A stretch of 63,820 nt of DNA from an uncultured Clostridia bacterium (GTDB taxonomy: Bacteria; Bacillota; Clostridia; Lachnospirales; Anaerotignaceae): NCBI GenBank assembly GCA_910587735.1, contig CAJUNT010000012.1, positions 7,989 to 71,808 on the forward strand, written 5' to 3'. How positions within the stretch are numbered: position 1 is the stretch's first letter; each line of letters starts with the position of its first letter. The position numbers and the translations under genes are program-made. This document shows, one piece after another, positions 16,971-25,643 of the stretch. The notes beneath the pieces were generated by a model that saw only the letters and a list, made by a program, of their open reading frames with translations, ran no database searches and had not been told where the DNA came from.

Positions 16971-19223
16971 ATGGCGATTATAATAGACAAAAAACACAAC
17001 ACTTTTACATTGCACACAAAAAATTCCACTTATCAAATGAAAGTGGATAAATATGGCGTTTTACTTCACTGTTATTATGGTGAAAAAACAGACAATACAG
17101 ACAAATCACTTTTATACTATCAAGCAGACAGAGGTTTCTCAGGCAATATTTATGAAGCTGCAAAATCAGATAGAACATATTCTTTAGACTCTTTTACACA
17201 AGAATATAGCGGATTTGGTATAGGGGATTACAGAATTACAGCTTTAAGAGCACAAAATGCAGACGGCAGTCAAGCAACAGAATTACGTTATACAGGCTAT
17301 GACATACAAAAAGGTAAATATACTATTGATGAATTACCTATGGTATATGCAGACGATACACAATCAGAAACACTTGTGATATACCTTCAAGATGTTTACA
17401 CTGGTTTAGAGGTTTCTCTTTATTATGGCATACTAGAGCAATTAGACATTATTACTCGTACTGTCAAAATTACAAATAAAGGTAAATCAGATATTACATT
17501 GCAAAAAGCTGCTAGTTGTCATATAGACTGGGAATATGGTGATTTTGATTTGATTTCTTTTTATGGCAAACATAGTATGGAACAAAACATACAAAGAACT
17601 AAAATTCATCATGGTATACAATCTATAGGAAGCGTTAGAGGTATCAGCAGCCATCAATATAACCCTTTTGTAATGCTATGTGAAAGCAGCACCAATGAAA
17701 CAATGGGCAGTTGTTATGGTTTTTCATTTGTATACAGTGGGGAATTTTCAATCGAAATAGAAAAAGACCAAATTGATAGAACAAGATTTATTTGTGGTAT
17801 TCACAGCGACAATTTTAAATGGACATTACATAATAATGATATGCTTTGGCTACCAGAAGTAATTATGACACATAGTCAATATGGTACAGGCAGTGTTAGC
17901 AGAAATTTACATAAAGTTATAAGAGAACATATTTGCAGGGGTATATGGAAAAACAAACGCAGACCTATTTTAATAAATAGTTGGGAAGCTACTTATTTTG
18001 ATTTTACGGGAGAAACACTTATCAATATTGCAAAAGAAGCAGCACAACTAGGTATAGAATTATTTGTTATGGACGATGGCTGGTTTGGAAAAAGACAAGA
18101 TGACAACACTGGTTTAGGAGATTGGTTTGCTAATGAAAAAAAACTTGGCTGTACATTAAAAGAATTATCTAAACGCATTATTGCACAAGGAATACAATTT
18201 GGTATTTGGATTGAGCCAGAAGGCATATCAGAAGACAGTGATTTATACAGAACGCACCCTGAATGGGCTGTACAAATTCCTCAAAGAAAACCTTGTTTAA
18301 GCAGAAATCAATTAATATTAGATTTTTCAATAAAAGATGTACAAGACTATATCATACAAACTATATCTGATTTAATTAAAGATGCTTCTATTTCTTATAT
18401 AAAATGGGATTTTAACAGAGCTATTTGTGATAAATTCAGCAGTTTACTACCTCCAGAAAAACAAGGAGAATTTTCTCATAGATACATATTAGGTTTATAC
18501 AGAGTATTAGAAGAATTAACAACAAAATTCCCTGAAGTATTGTTTGAAAGCTGTGGCGGAGGTGGTGCAAGATTTGACACAGGAATGCTTTATTATACCC
18601 CTCAAATTTGGGGCAGTGATAACACAGATGCTATAGAAAGATTAAGTATACAATATGGTGCTTCTTTTGGCTATCCTATTTCTGCTATGGGTACTCATGT
18701 TTCTGCTGTTCCTAATCATCAAACAGGACGTATTACACCGTTTTCCACAAGAGCCTGTATAGCTATGTCTGGTACATTTGGATATGAACTTGACATTGCA
18801 AAATTGACAAATGAACAAAAACAGCAAATTAAAAAACAGATTGCTGCATTTCAAAAATATTATGTACTGATACAATATGGTGACTATTACAGAATATCCA
18901 CTCCATTAGAAGGCACTTGTACTGTATGGGAATTTGTAAATGAAGATGGTACAGAAGCATTAGTAAATGCTGTTTATCATCATGTACAAGCTAACGCCGC
19001 TACAGTTAGAGCAAAAGTTTATGGCTTAAATGATACACAATTTTATCAGCTTTCACTAAATGAATATTTTACAGAACAATGCCCTGAAAAACAGCTTCCT
19101 TATGGTTTTCGTTCTGGAGAAGTAATTAGTGGTGCTGCATTAAGACAGGTAGGATTTGTAATACCAAGTGCTGTAATTGATTTTCAAGCATGGCAAATTT
19201 ATATTAAACAATGTGAAATATAA
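16971..19223 (+). CDS. Alpha-galactosidase, glycoside hydrolase family 36
   Basis: This 750-residue cytoplasmic enzyme (no signal peptide) hydrolyses terminal alpha-1,6-galactose from melibiose, raffinose or stachyose. The N-terminal beta-supersandwich covers about 1-300, followed by the TIM barrel. 'FVMDDGWFGKRQDDN' binds the galactose. The nucleophile Asp is in YIKWDFNR near residue 480 and the acid/base Asp in GSDNTDAIERL near 548. 'FESCGGGGARFD' lies between them. The length fits the tetrameric group I enzymes. GAGG supports the ATG at 16971 over one five codons upstream. It ends the PTS-HAD-GH36 operon. Confidence 0.93.
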   Translation: MAIIIDKKHNTFTLHTKNSTYQMKVDKYGVLLHCYYGEKTDNTDKSLLYYQADRGFSGNIYEAAKSDRTYSLDSFTQEYSGFGIGDYRITALRAQNADGSQATELRYTGYDIQKGKYTIDELPMVYADDTQSETLVIYLQDVYTGLEVSLYYGILEQLDIITRTVKITNKGKSDITLQKAASCHIDWEYGDFDLISFYGKHSMEQNIQRTKIHHGIQSIGSVRGISSHQYNPFVMLCESSTNETMGSCYGFSFVYSGEFSIEIEKDQIDRTRFICGIHSDNFKWTLHNNDMLWLPEVIMTHSQYGTGSVSRNLHKVIREHICRGIWKNKRRPILINSWEATYFDFTGETLINIAKEAAQLGIELFVMDDGWFGKRQDDNTGLGDWFANEKKLGCTLKELSKRIIAQGIQFGIWIEPEGISEDSDLYRTHPEWAVQIPQRKPCLSRNQLILDFSIKDVQDYIIQTISDLIKDASISYIKWDFNRAICDKFSSLLPPEKQGEFSHRYILGLYRVLEELTTKFPEVLFESCGGGGARFDTGMLYYTPQIWGSDNTDAIERLSIQYGASFGYPISAMGTHVSAVPNHQTGRITPFSTRACIAMSGTFGYELDIAKLTNEQKQQIKKQIAAFQKYYVLIQYGDYYRISTPLEGTCTVWEFVNEDGTEALVNAVYHHVQANAATVRAKVYGLNDTQFYQLSLNEYFTEQCPEKQLPYGFRSGEVISGAALRQVGFVIPSAVIDFQAWQIYIKQCEI

Positions 19224-19226
19224 TAT

Positions 19227-19258
19227 AAAAAGGCGGAATGATAATATTCCGCCTTTTT
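19227..19258. terminator. Bidirectional rho-independent terminator
   Basis: AAAAAGGCGGAAT and ATTCCGCCTTTTT form a strong stem between the convergent alpha-galactosidase and acetyltransferase genes. Confidence 0.88.
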
Positions 19259-19276
19259 ATATTATTGCAAATTCTT

Positions 19277-19849
19277 CTATTTATCATAAATAGACTTTAT
19301 CACTTTTGTAGGGATTCCTCCTACAATAGTATTTTCTGGAACATCTTTTGTTACAACTGCTCCTGCTGCAACTATAGCATTATCTCCTATTGTCACACCT
19401 CCTAAAACAGTTACATTTGCTCCTATCCATACATTTTTACCTATCACAATAGGCTTTCCTGTCATATTTCCTCTTTTTTCTGGCATAAAATCATGGTCAA
19501 GTGTCGCCAAAACTACTTTATGCCCTATCAAAGCACCATCATTTATAGTAATACCTCCTTGGTCTTGAAAACAGCAGCAAGAATTAATAAACACATTTTT
19601 GCCTATATTGATATTTTTGCCACAGTCTGTATAAAATGGAGGAAACATTCTAAAACTTTTATCTACTTCTTTTCCAGTCAGTTCTGAAAAAATAGCACAG
19701 ATTTCTTCTGGTGTGTGGTAACAAGTATTTAATTTTGTTGTAATTTGTATAGCCTGCTGACTTAGCTGACACATACATTTATGTACTTCAAGTCCTTCCT
19801 GCACTGGTAATCCTGCATTTAAGTAGTCTAAAAATTCATTTGTATTCAT
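19277..19849 (-). CDS. Sugar O-acetyltransferase (maltose/galactoside acetyltransferase type)
   Basis: This 190-residue enzyme moves acetyl from acetyl-CoA to a sugar hydroxyl. The N-terminal mac domain (about 1-60) is followed by left-handed beta-helix hexapeptide repeats such as 'IGKNVWIGANVTVLGGVTIG'. The catalytic His is in 'ATLDHDFMPEKR'. The C-terminal IVGGIPTKVIK closes the CoA site. A GGGG ribosome binding site precedes the ATG. The gene is divergent from a LysR regulator and convergent with the alpha-galactosidase, so it may help to clear excess sugar, as proposed for LacA. Confidence 0.87.
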   Translation of the reverse strand: MNTNEFLDYLNAGLPVQEGLEVHKCMCQLSQQAIQITTKLNTCYHTPEEICAIFSELTGKEVDKSFRMFPPFYTDCGKNINIGKNVFINSCCCFQDQGGITINDGALIGHKVVLATLDHDFMPEKRGNMTGKPIVIGKNVWIGANVTVLGGVTIGDNAIVAAGAVVTKDVPENTIVGGIPTKVIKSIYDK

Positions 19850-19996
19850 AATATCATTGCCCCTTTTTATTTTCTTTATTTATGCCATAATTTTATCATA
19901 GCAACACTAAAATAACAAATACTTATAATAAATAGTTTACTATGCTTTATAGTTATATTATTATTATGTTATACTGATAAAAAAGGGAGGTTATTT

Positions 19997-20875
19997 ATGG
20001 AAATTAGAGTGTTAAAATATTTTATTACCATAGCAAGAGAACAAAATATATCTGCTGCTGCTGAAAAACTTCATCTTTCTCAACCTACACTTTCCAGACA
20101 AATAAAAGATATGGAAGACGAACTTGGAAAACAGCTTTTTATTAGAGGAAACAGAAAAATTACACTCACAGAAGATGGTATGATATTAAGAAAACGTGCA
20201 GAAGAAATACTTGATTTAGTCCAAAAAGCAGAAAATGAAATTGCTGTTTCTGACAAATTAATTAGTGGAGAAATTATTATTGGTACAGGAGAAGTTGATG
20301 GTGTACGCATTGTTGCAAAAACAGCTAAAAAATTAAGTGAACAATATCCTAATATACAATACAATATTATCAGTGGTGACTCTGTTGACATTATTGAAAA
20401 ATTAGATAAAGGTTTAATTGATTTTGCTGTTTTAGTTGGTTACGCCATTGACATTTCAAAATATGATTCTGTAAAACTTCCTAATAAAGAAACTTGGGGT
20501 GTTCTTATGAAAAATGATTGTGTTTTAGCACAAAAAGAATATGTTACTGCTCAGGATTTATGGGATAAATCACTTATTGTTTCTCGACAGGCTATAAAAG
20601 GGAAAATTTTAACAGATTGGCTTGAAAAAGACATATCACAATTAAATATTATCGCTTATTATAATCTTGTTTATAATGCTTCTCTTATGGTAGAGGAAGG
20701 TTTAGGATATGCTCTTTGTATTGATAAAATCATAAATATTACAGAAGATAGTAATATTTGTTTTAAACCATTTTATCCTAATTTGGAAGTTGGTATGGAC
20801 ATTGTATGGAAAAAATATCAAGTATTTTCTAGGGCATCACAAAAATTTTTAGAAGCATTAAAACAAATGTTATAA
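19997..20875 (+). CDS. LysR-family transcriptional regulator
   Basis: This 292-residue protein has the usual LysR layout: an N-terminal winged helix-turn-helix ('AAAEKLHLSQPTLSRQIKDM', residues about 17-36) and a C-terminal periplasmic-binding-like sensor domain (about 90-292). GGGAGG precedes the ATG. It is divergent from the acetyltransferase gene, and LysR proteins usually control the gene opposite. The 147-base shared gap contains an ATAGT-TT-ACTAT dyad at 19932-19943 that could be part of a T-N11-A site. The inducer is unknown. Confidence 0.88.
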   Translation: MEIRVLKYFITIAREQNISAAAEKLHLSQPTLSRQIKDMEDELGKQLFIRGNRKITLTEDGMILRKRAEEILDLVQKAENEIAVSDKLISGEIIIGTGEVDGVRIVAKTAKKLSEQYPNIQYNIISGDSVDIIEKLDKGLIDFAVLVGYAIDISKYDSVKLPNKETWGVLMKNDCVLAQKEYVTAQDLWDKSLIVSRQAIKGKILTDWLEKDISQLNIIAYYNLVYNASLMVEEGLGYALCIDKIINITEDSNICFKPFYPNLEVGMDIVWKKYQVFSRASQKFLEALKQML

Positions 20876-20883
20876 AAATAAAT

Positions 20884-20920
20884 CCCCTCCAATAATATAT
20901 GCTATGGAGGGGACAGTTTT
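20884..20920 (+). terminator. Rho-independent terminator of the LysR gene
   Basis: CCCCTCCA and TGGAGGGG arms are followed by ACAGTTTTTATT, nine bases after the LysR stop codon. Confidence 0.82.
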
Positions 20921-20921
20921 T

Positions 20922-20959
20922 ATTATCTTTTTCTTTGCATATTATCTTTTTCTTTGCAT
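20922..20959. repeat. Perfect 19-base tandem duplication at a gene end
   Basis: The 19-base block at 20922-20940 is repeated exactly at 20941-20959. The second copy encodes the last residues and stop (MQRKR-stop on the minus strand) of the membrane protein gene, and the first copy lies just after the stop. Confidence 0.9.
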
Positions 20960-21463
20960 ATAAATTCCTACTATTCTACCTATTACCGCTGCTGCAACAA
21001 CGACACCTATTCCAAAAAGTCTTATAGCAAGTATTGACTTTAACGGTTCTACAGGCATTACAAATAATTTTCCTTTTTCATTTAGCTGATATTTCATTCC
21101 GTATTCAAAAATATGGTCATCTACTACAATGTTATTACCACTATATTGCATATTTTGTTCTGCATTTAACTGCAATATATAATATTGTTTCCATTTATTA
21201 AAATACAAACTTTTTATATAAGTTGCTACTACTTGTTCTCCTTTCTCATTTTCAAAAAATATTGTTTTACTATTACTATAATTAAATTTTTCTATTATGC
21301 TACCTTCCGTAATACCTTTTTGAGCAATGTCATTTAAAAAATGTGTTTCGATATTTTTTTCTGCTACAGTATGTACTGTCATTCCATTTAAAAAAAACAA
21401 TATTAACATAACTGCTATTATCAAAAAAAATATTGTAATCATACGACTTATTTTGTTTATCAT
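20942..21463 (-). CDS. Unknown two-pass membrane protein
   Basis: I do not recognise this 173-residue protein. It has a membrane helix near residues 8-27, a polar region of about 115 residues (about 30-145) that should face outside, and a second helix near 147-167 followed by a short basic tail. That layout fits a small surface or sensor-like protein. GAGGTGG lies close before the ATG at 21463; an in-frame TTG inside that site is unlikely. It follows the rny terminator, so it is transcribed by read-through or its own weak promoter. Confidence 0.6.
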   Translation of the reverse strand: MINKISRMITIFFLIIAVMLILFFLNGMTVHTVAEKNIETHFLNDIAQKGITEGSIIEKFNYSNSKTIFFENEKGEQVVATYIKSLYFNKWKQYYILQLNAEQNMQYSGNNIVVDDHIFEYGMKYQLNEKGKLFVMPVEPLKSILAIRLFGIGVVVAAAVIGRIVGIYMQRKR

Positions 21464-21482
21464 ATTCCACCTCAAATTGAAT

Positions 21483-21515
21483 AAAAAAGCTTGAGGTTTT
21501 ATTTTTCCTCAAGCT
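21483..21515 (-). terminator. Rho-independent terminator of rny
   Basis: On the minus strand AGCTTGAGG and CCTCAAGCT form a perfect 9-bp stem ending in TTTTTTA, ten bases after the rny stop codon. Confidence 0.88.
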
Positions 21516-21524
21516 CCAAAATCT

Positions 21525-23075
21525 TTATTTTGCATATTCTACTGCTCTTGTTTCTCTTATCAAATTTACTTTAATTTGTCCTGGATATTCGAGTTCTTCC
21601 TCAATTTTTTTCGCAATATCTCTTGCTAATAATGTCATATCATCATCATTAACATCTTCAGGCAATATCACAATACGTAATTCTCGTCCTGCCTGTATCG
21701 CAAAAGATTTTTCAACACCTTTAAAGTTATCTGCAATTTCTTCCAGTTTTTGAAGTCGTTTGATATAAGATTCCAAAGTTTCCCTTCTTGCTCCAGGTCT
21801 TGCTGCTGAAATAGCATCTGCTGCCTGTACCAGCACAGCAATAATACTTTCTGGCTCTACATCGCCATGATGTGCCTCTACAGCATTGATAACAGTAGCA
21901 GATTCTTTATATTTTTTGCAAAGACCTACACCAATACTTACGTGTGAGCCTTCCATTTCATGGTCAACACTTTTTCCAATATCATGAAGTAATCCAGCAC
22001 GCTTTGCTATATTTACATCAACGCCCAGCTCTGCTGCCATTAATCCTGTTAAGTGTGCCACTTCCACAGAATGTTTTAATACATTTTGTCCATAGCTTGT
22101 ACGATATTTTAGCTTACCCAAAAGTCTAATCAATTCTGGGTGAAGTCCATTGACTCCTGTTTCAAATGTTGCAGCCTCTCCTTCATCTCTCACAATTACT
22201 TCTACTTCTTTTTTAGCCTTTTCAACCATTTCTTCAATACGTGATGGGTGTACACGTCCATCTACAATCAATTTTTCAAGAGCAATTCTTGCAATTTCTC
22301 TGCGTATTGGGTCAAAACCAGATAATATAACAGCCTCTGGAGTATCATCAATAATTAAGTCTATACCCGTTAATGTTTCCAATGCTCTAATATTTCTACC
22401 CTCACGACCTATAATTCTGCCTTTCATTTCATCATTAGGCAGTTGCACAACAGAAACTGTTGTTTCTGCCACATGGTCTACTGCGCATTTTTGTATTGCA
22501 TTTGCTACAATTTCACGAGAACGTCTGTCTGCTTCCAATTTTGCTTTATTTTCCATTTCTTTAATCATTATGGTAGCTTCATGTTTGACCTCATTTTCCA
22601 CTGTTGCTAAAATATAATGTTTAGCATCTTCTGAAGTTAAGCCTGAAATTCTTTCTAACTCTTGCAATTCTTTTTGCTGTAACTCTTTTACTTCTTCTTT
22701 TTGCTTTTCTAATTCTTCCATTTTTTTAGACATTTGTTCTTCTTTTTTTTCATAAGATTCTACTTTTCTATCCAAAGCATCTTCTTTTTGAAGTAAACGT
22801 CTTTCACTTCTTTGCAATTCATTTCTTCTGTCACGTGCTTCTTTTTCTACATCATTTTTAATACGAATACTTTCTTCTTTTGCTTCCAATAATATTTCTT
22901 TCTTTCTCGCTTCTGCATTTTTTGTGGCTTCGTCTACTATTTTATCTGCACGTTCTTCTGCCACGCCAATTTTTGCCTCTGCGATACGTTTTCTATAATG
23001 AAAGCCTATTGCAGCTCCAAGCAGTATTCCTAAAGCAATACCTATTATCATTGCTAACCAGTCGATGAAAAACAC
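21525..23075 (-). CDS. rny: Ribonuclease Y
   Basis: RNase Y is the membrane-anchored endonuclease that starts mRNA decay in many Firmicutes. This 516-residue protein has an N-terminal membrane helix (about 8-25), a long coiled coil (about 30-180), a KH domain with 'GRIIGREGRNIRALE' and an HD domain with 'RAGLLHDIGKSVDHEMEGSH' supplying the metal-binding HD pair. Length and order are standard. The start is uncertain: a GTG at 23075 directly abuts GGGAGG, while the next ATG eight codons on has no well-spaced site. The gene has its own promoter and terminator. Confidence 0.93.
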   Translation of the reverse strand: MFFIDWLAMIIGIALGILLGAAIGFHYRKRIAEAKIGVAEERADKIVDEATKNAEARKKEILLEAKEESIRIKNDVEKEARDRRNELQRSERRLLQKEDALDRKVESYEKKEEQMSKKMEELEKQKEEVKELQQKELQELERISGLTSEDAKHYILATVENEVKHEATIMIKEMENKAKLEADRRSREIVANAIQKCAVDHVAETTVSVVQLPNDEMKGRIIGREGRNIRALETLTGIDLIIDDTPEAVILSGFDPIRREIARIALEKLIVDGRVHPSRIEEMVEKAKKEVEVIVRDEGEAATFETGVNGLHPELIRLLGKLKYRTSYGQNVLKHSVEVAHLTGLMAAELGVDVNIAKRAGLLHDIGKSVDHEMEGSHVSIGVGLCKKYKESATVINAVEAHHGDVEPESIIAVLVQAADAISAARPGARRETLESYIKRLQKLEEIADNFKGVEKSFAIQAGRELRIVILPEDVNDDDMTLLARDIAKKIEEELEYPGQIKVNLIRETRAVEYAK

Positions 23076-23303
23076 CTCCCCTATTTTTATTTTTTAATTC
23101 TATCTCTTGAACCTTTTTATCACTAATCATGATAATATTGTTGGCTAACACCACCAAACAGGTCAATTTTTCAACAAGCTCTATATGTCATTACTGTTTT
23201 CTATTTTTATGACAAAAATCATAAATGTGTGTAATATGTTTTATCAAAAAAATGTAAGTATTTTTTTAAAGAGCCTTGTTTTTGTGTAAACTACACCTTT
23301 TTT

Positions 23304-23332
23304 ATTTTAAAACGTTTCATTAGTTATGTCAA
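23304..23332 (-). promoter_or_regulatory. SigA-type promoter of rny
   Basis: On the minus strand a perfect TTGACA (23332-23327) and TAAAAT (23309-23304) are 17 bases apart, with a leader of about 220 bases before the rny start. Nothing else was recognised in the 289-base gap. Confidence 0.75.
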
Positions 23333-23364
23333 GACAGAATTAGCAATCATACATACCATATGCT

Positions 23365-24780
23365 TTATTTCCATGATATATCAAATATACCAAATGCCAT
23401 ATTTTCATTTGATACACATATTATTTTTTTATCAAATTGCCTTTCCAGTTCTTTTTGAAATATTCTGTTTTCTCCGCAAAAAGCATTTAATAATTTTTCA
23501 TTGCCTTCTATCACAATATTTTGATATATAGTATTTTCAAATATAGATGTCACTTTTCTTCTCATCTGTGCAACTAACCAATTTAAAGAAGGTAGTCTGC
23601 CTGTACCATCACAGCATTTACATACTGTTGTCATCATTTGCTGTAAAGAAGGTCTTGTCTTTTTTCTTGTCAACTGCATTAGTCCTAATTCCGTCATACC
23701 AATTACAGTTGTTTTGATATGGTCTTTTTTAACATATTGCTTCATTGCTTTTGTTAATTCCTGTTTATATTCTTCTTCTGCCATATCAATAAAATCAATA
23801 ATAATGATACCAGATAAATTTCTTAATCTCATTTGTTTTGCAATTTCTTCTGCAGCCTCTAAATTTGTTTTTAATATTGTTTTTTCTAAATTTTTTTTAC
23901 CTGTATATTTTCCAGTATTTACATCAATTACTACACACGCTTCTGTTTGCTCTATGACTATAAAACCACCACTTTTTAACCAGACTTTTTTTTCTAATGC
24001 TTTTTGAGCCTGTCTTTCCACAAAATATTCTGCAAAAAGAGTATCTTTTTTTTGTGACAATATCACATTTTGATACTCTTTACTAATCTCATCAAATATA
24101 TATTTGTCATTTACTACAATTTCATCAATATTACTTGTATAGCAATCTCTTAATTGTTTCAAAACAGCATTACCATATTCATATAACAGTGCAGGCGGTT
24201 TTAAATAAGCATATTGTTGTTTTATTTTTTCTGCTCTTTTAAAAAGTACATCTATCTCCTGTTGAAATTCGTACTCTGTTTTTTGTTCTCCATTTGTTCT
24301 AACAATAATACTATAACCTTTTGGCAATATATTCTGTATACATTTTTCAATACGATTTTTTTGTTGTTTTTGTTCTATTTTTTTTGAAATACCAATTTCT
24401 CCTGCACCATCTGGCAAAAGTACAACAAATTTTCCTGCGAATGAAATATCATCTGTTACAACAGCACCTTTTGTTCCAACAGCGTCCTTTTGCACCTGTA
24501 CTAAAACACTATCCCCCACTTTAGGCTTTTTACTGTTTTCATTAGGTTTATTTGTTTCTGCTCTTTTGTTTCCATAATAATAATAAGCATTTTTTTGCTG
24601 TCCAATATTTACAAATGCTGACTGCATACCTGTTAATACAGCCTCTACTCTGCCCACATAAATATTTCCTACAATACTTTTATTTTGTTTGTTTTCTACA
24701 ATGTATTCTACTAGTTCTCCATTTTCTACAATACCTATATTCACATGATGTACAGAAGAATCAATCAATATTCTATTCAT
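23365..24780 (-). CDS. rng: Ribonuclease E/G family protein
   Basis: RNase G-type endonucleases process rRNA and decay mRNA. The protein has 471 residues, as short RNase G forms do. The N-terminal S1-like RNA-binding region (about 36-110, 'GNIYVGRVEAVLTGMQSAFV') leads to the catalytic domain with 'ACVVIDVNTGKYTGKKN' and 'LSGIIIIDFIDM', whose Asp residues bind the metal. The zinc link is in 'TVCKCCDGTGRLPS'. GAGG precedes the ATG. It lies downstream of two radical-SAM-linked genes, as in many Clostridia, but the rplU-rpmA genes that often follow are absent here. Confidence 0.92.
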   Translation of the reverse strand: MNRILIDSSVHHVNIGIVENGELVEYIVENKQNKSIVGNIYVGRVEAVLTGMQSAFVNIGQQKNAYYYYGNKRAETNKPNENSKKPKVGDSVLVQVQKDAVGTKGAVVTDDISFAGKFVVLLPDGAGEIGISKKIEQKQQKNRIEKCIQNILPKGYSIIVRTNGEQKTEYEFQQEIDVLFKRAEKIKQQYAYLKPPALLYEYGNAVLKQLRDCYTSNIDEIVVNDKYIFDEISKEYQNVILSQKKDTLFAEYFVERQAQKALEKKVWLKSGGFIVIEQTEACVVIDVNTGKYTGKKNLEKTILKTNLEAAEEIAKQMRLRNLSGIIIIDFIDMAEEEYKQELTKAMKQYVKKDHIKTTVIGMTELGLMQLTRKKTRPSLQQMMTTVCKCCDGTGRLPSLNWLVAQMRRKVTSIFENTIYQNIVIEGNEKLLNAFCGENRIFQKELERQFDKKIICVSNENMAFGIFDISWK

Positions 24781-24835
24781 TTTTTCACCTCACAGTATAT
24801 AGCGAAACTATTCTGAACACAAATATAAAAGTTCT

Positions 24836-24866
24836 TTGTTAACCTTTTCATGAAAAAATTCGTTTT
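24836..24866. repeat. Fragment related to the hairpin-rich intergenic element
   Basis: The phrase AACCTTTTCATGAAAAAATT then CGTTTT resembles the GGAAAACTTCGTTTTCC part of the element at 10190-10400. It lies in the 104-base gap between rng and its upstream partner. Confidence 0.35.
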
Positions 24867-24884
24867 ACTATATTTACTATATAT

Positions 24885-25643
24885 TTAGCAAATTCCTATA
24901 TTTTCCCCAAGTCCCACAAATCCTTTATTGATATCATTTCTCATCAAATCCACTCTATGATATTTTATATGGTATTTTTCAAAAGGTAATGATAAAAATT
25001 CATAAAAACTTTTCATAACCACTTCTGGTTTCAAATTTTGTTTACTTCCTGCAGCTAAATAAAGATATATTTTATTTCCATATTCATCAGAAATATTTTT
25101 CATATCAAATATATCTTCTCTAATATCTGTTATTTTTTCATTTCTTTTTGTTTTTTTCATGACTAATATTTCTTTCTGTAATAAATATTGTTCAATTTGA
25201 TTTTGTAATAATTTTTTATTTAATTTTTCATCTGCAAAAACAATATATTTTGCTGCCTCAATAGCAGCCATAGCACTTTCTGTTTTTTCTGTTATCAATA
25301 CACTTTTTTCTATATTCACACCACAAGGCAATATTTTATTTAATTCCTGCATAACAATATAAGGTTCTATTTTTTCAGCCATTTCAATATCACCATATTC
25401 TCCCTCGCTTGTTGCACCCAATGTCAAAGGACTAGCAAATGATAATAATTGATGGGGGTTAAATCCCTGAGAATATGCCACAGGCAATTTTGCCCTTTTA
25501 ATTGCTCTTTGGAACAATCTCATAATATCCAAATGCCCTATAAACTTTACTTCTTCTCCTTTTGTAAATTTCACTCTATATATATAATGCTCTTTGGGTT
25601 TTGTAAAACCTTTTTGAGTATAATCAATTTGTTGTTTATTCAT
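24885..25643 (-). CDS. TIGR03936-type radical-SAM-associated protein (DUF2344)
   Basis: This 252-residue protein has the DUF2344 fold that accompanies a B12-binding radical SAM protein. The N-terminal 'RVKFTKGEEVKFIGHLDIMR' and 'YSQGFNPHQLLSFASPLTLG' are family hallmarks. The biochemical role is not established. The ATG at 25643 overlaps the last codons of the upstream gene (stop at 25636), so the two are translationally coupled; GGAGG supports this start. The pair probably acts as one system. Some genomes fuse the two proteins, which supports a shared function. Confidence 0.87.
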   Translation of the reverse strand: MNKQQIDYTQKGFTKPKEHYIYRVKFTKGEEVKFIGHLDIMRLFQRAIKRAKLPVAYSQGFNPHQLLSFASPLTLGATSEGEYGDIEMAEKIEPYIVMQELNKILPCGVNIEKSVLITEKTESAMAAIEAAKYIVFADEKLNKKLLQNQIEQYLLQKEILVMKKTKRNEKITDIREDIFDMKNISDEYGNKIYLYLAAGSKQNLKPEVVMKSFYEFLSLPFEKYHIKYHRVDLMRNDINKGFVGLGENIGIC

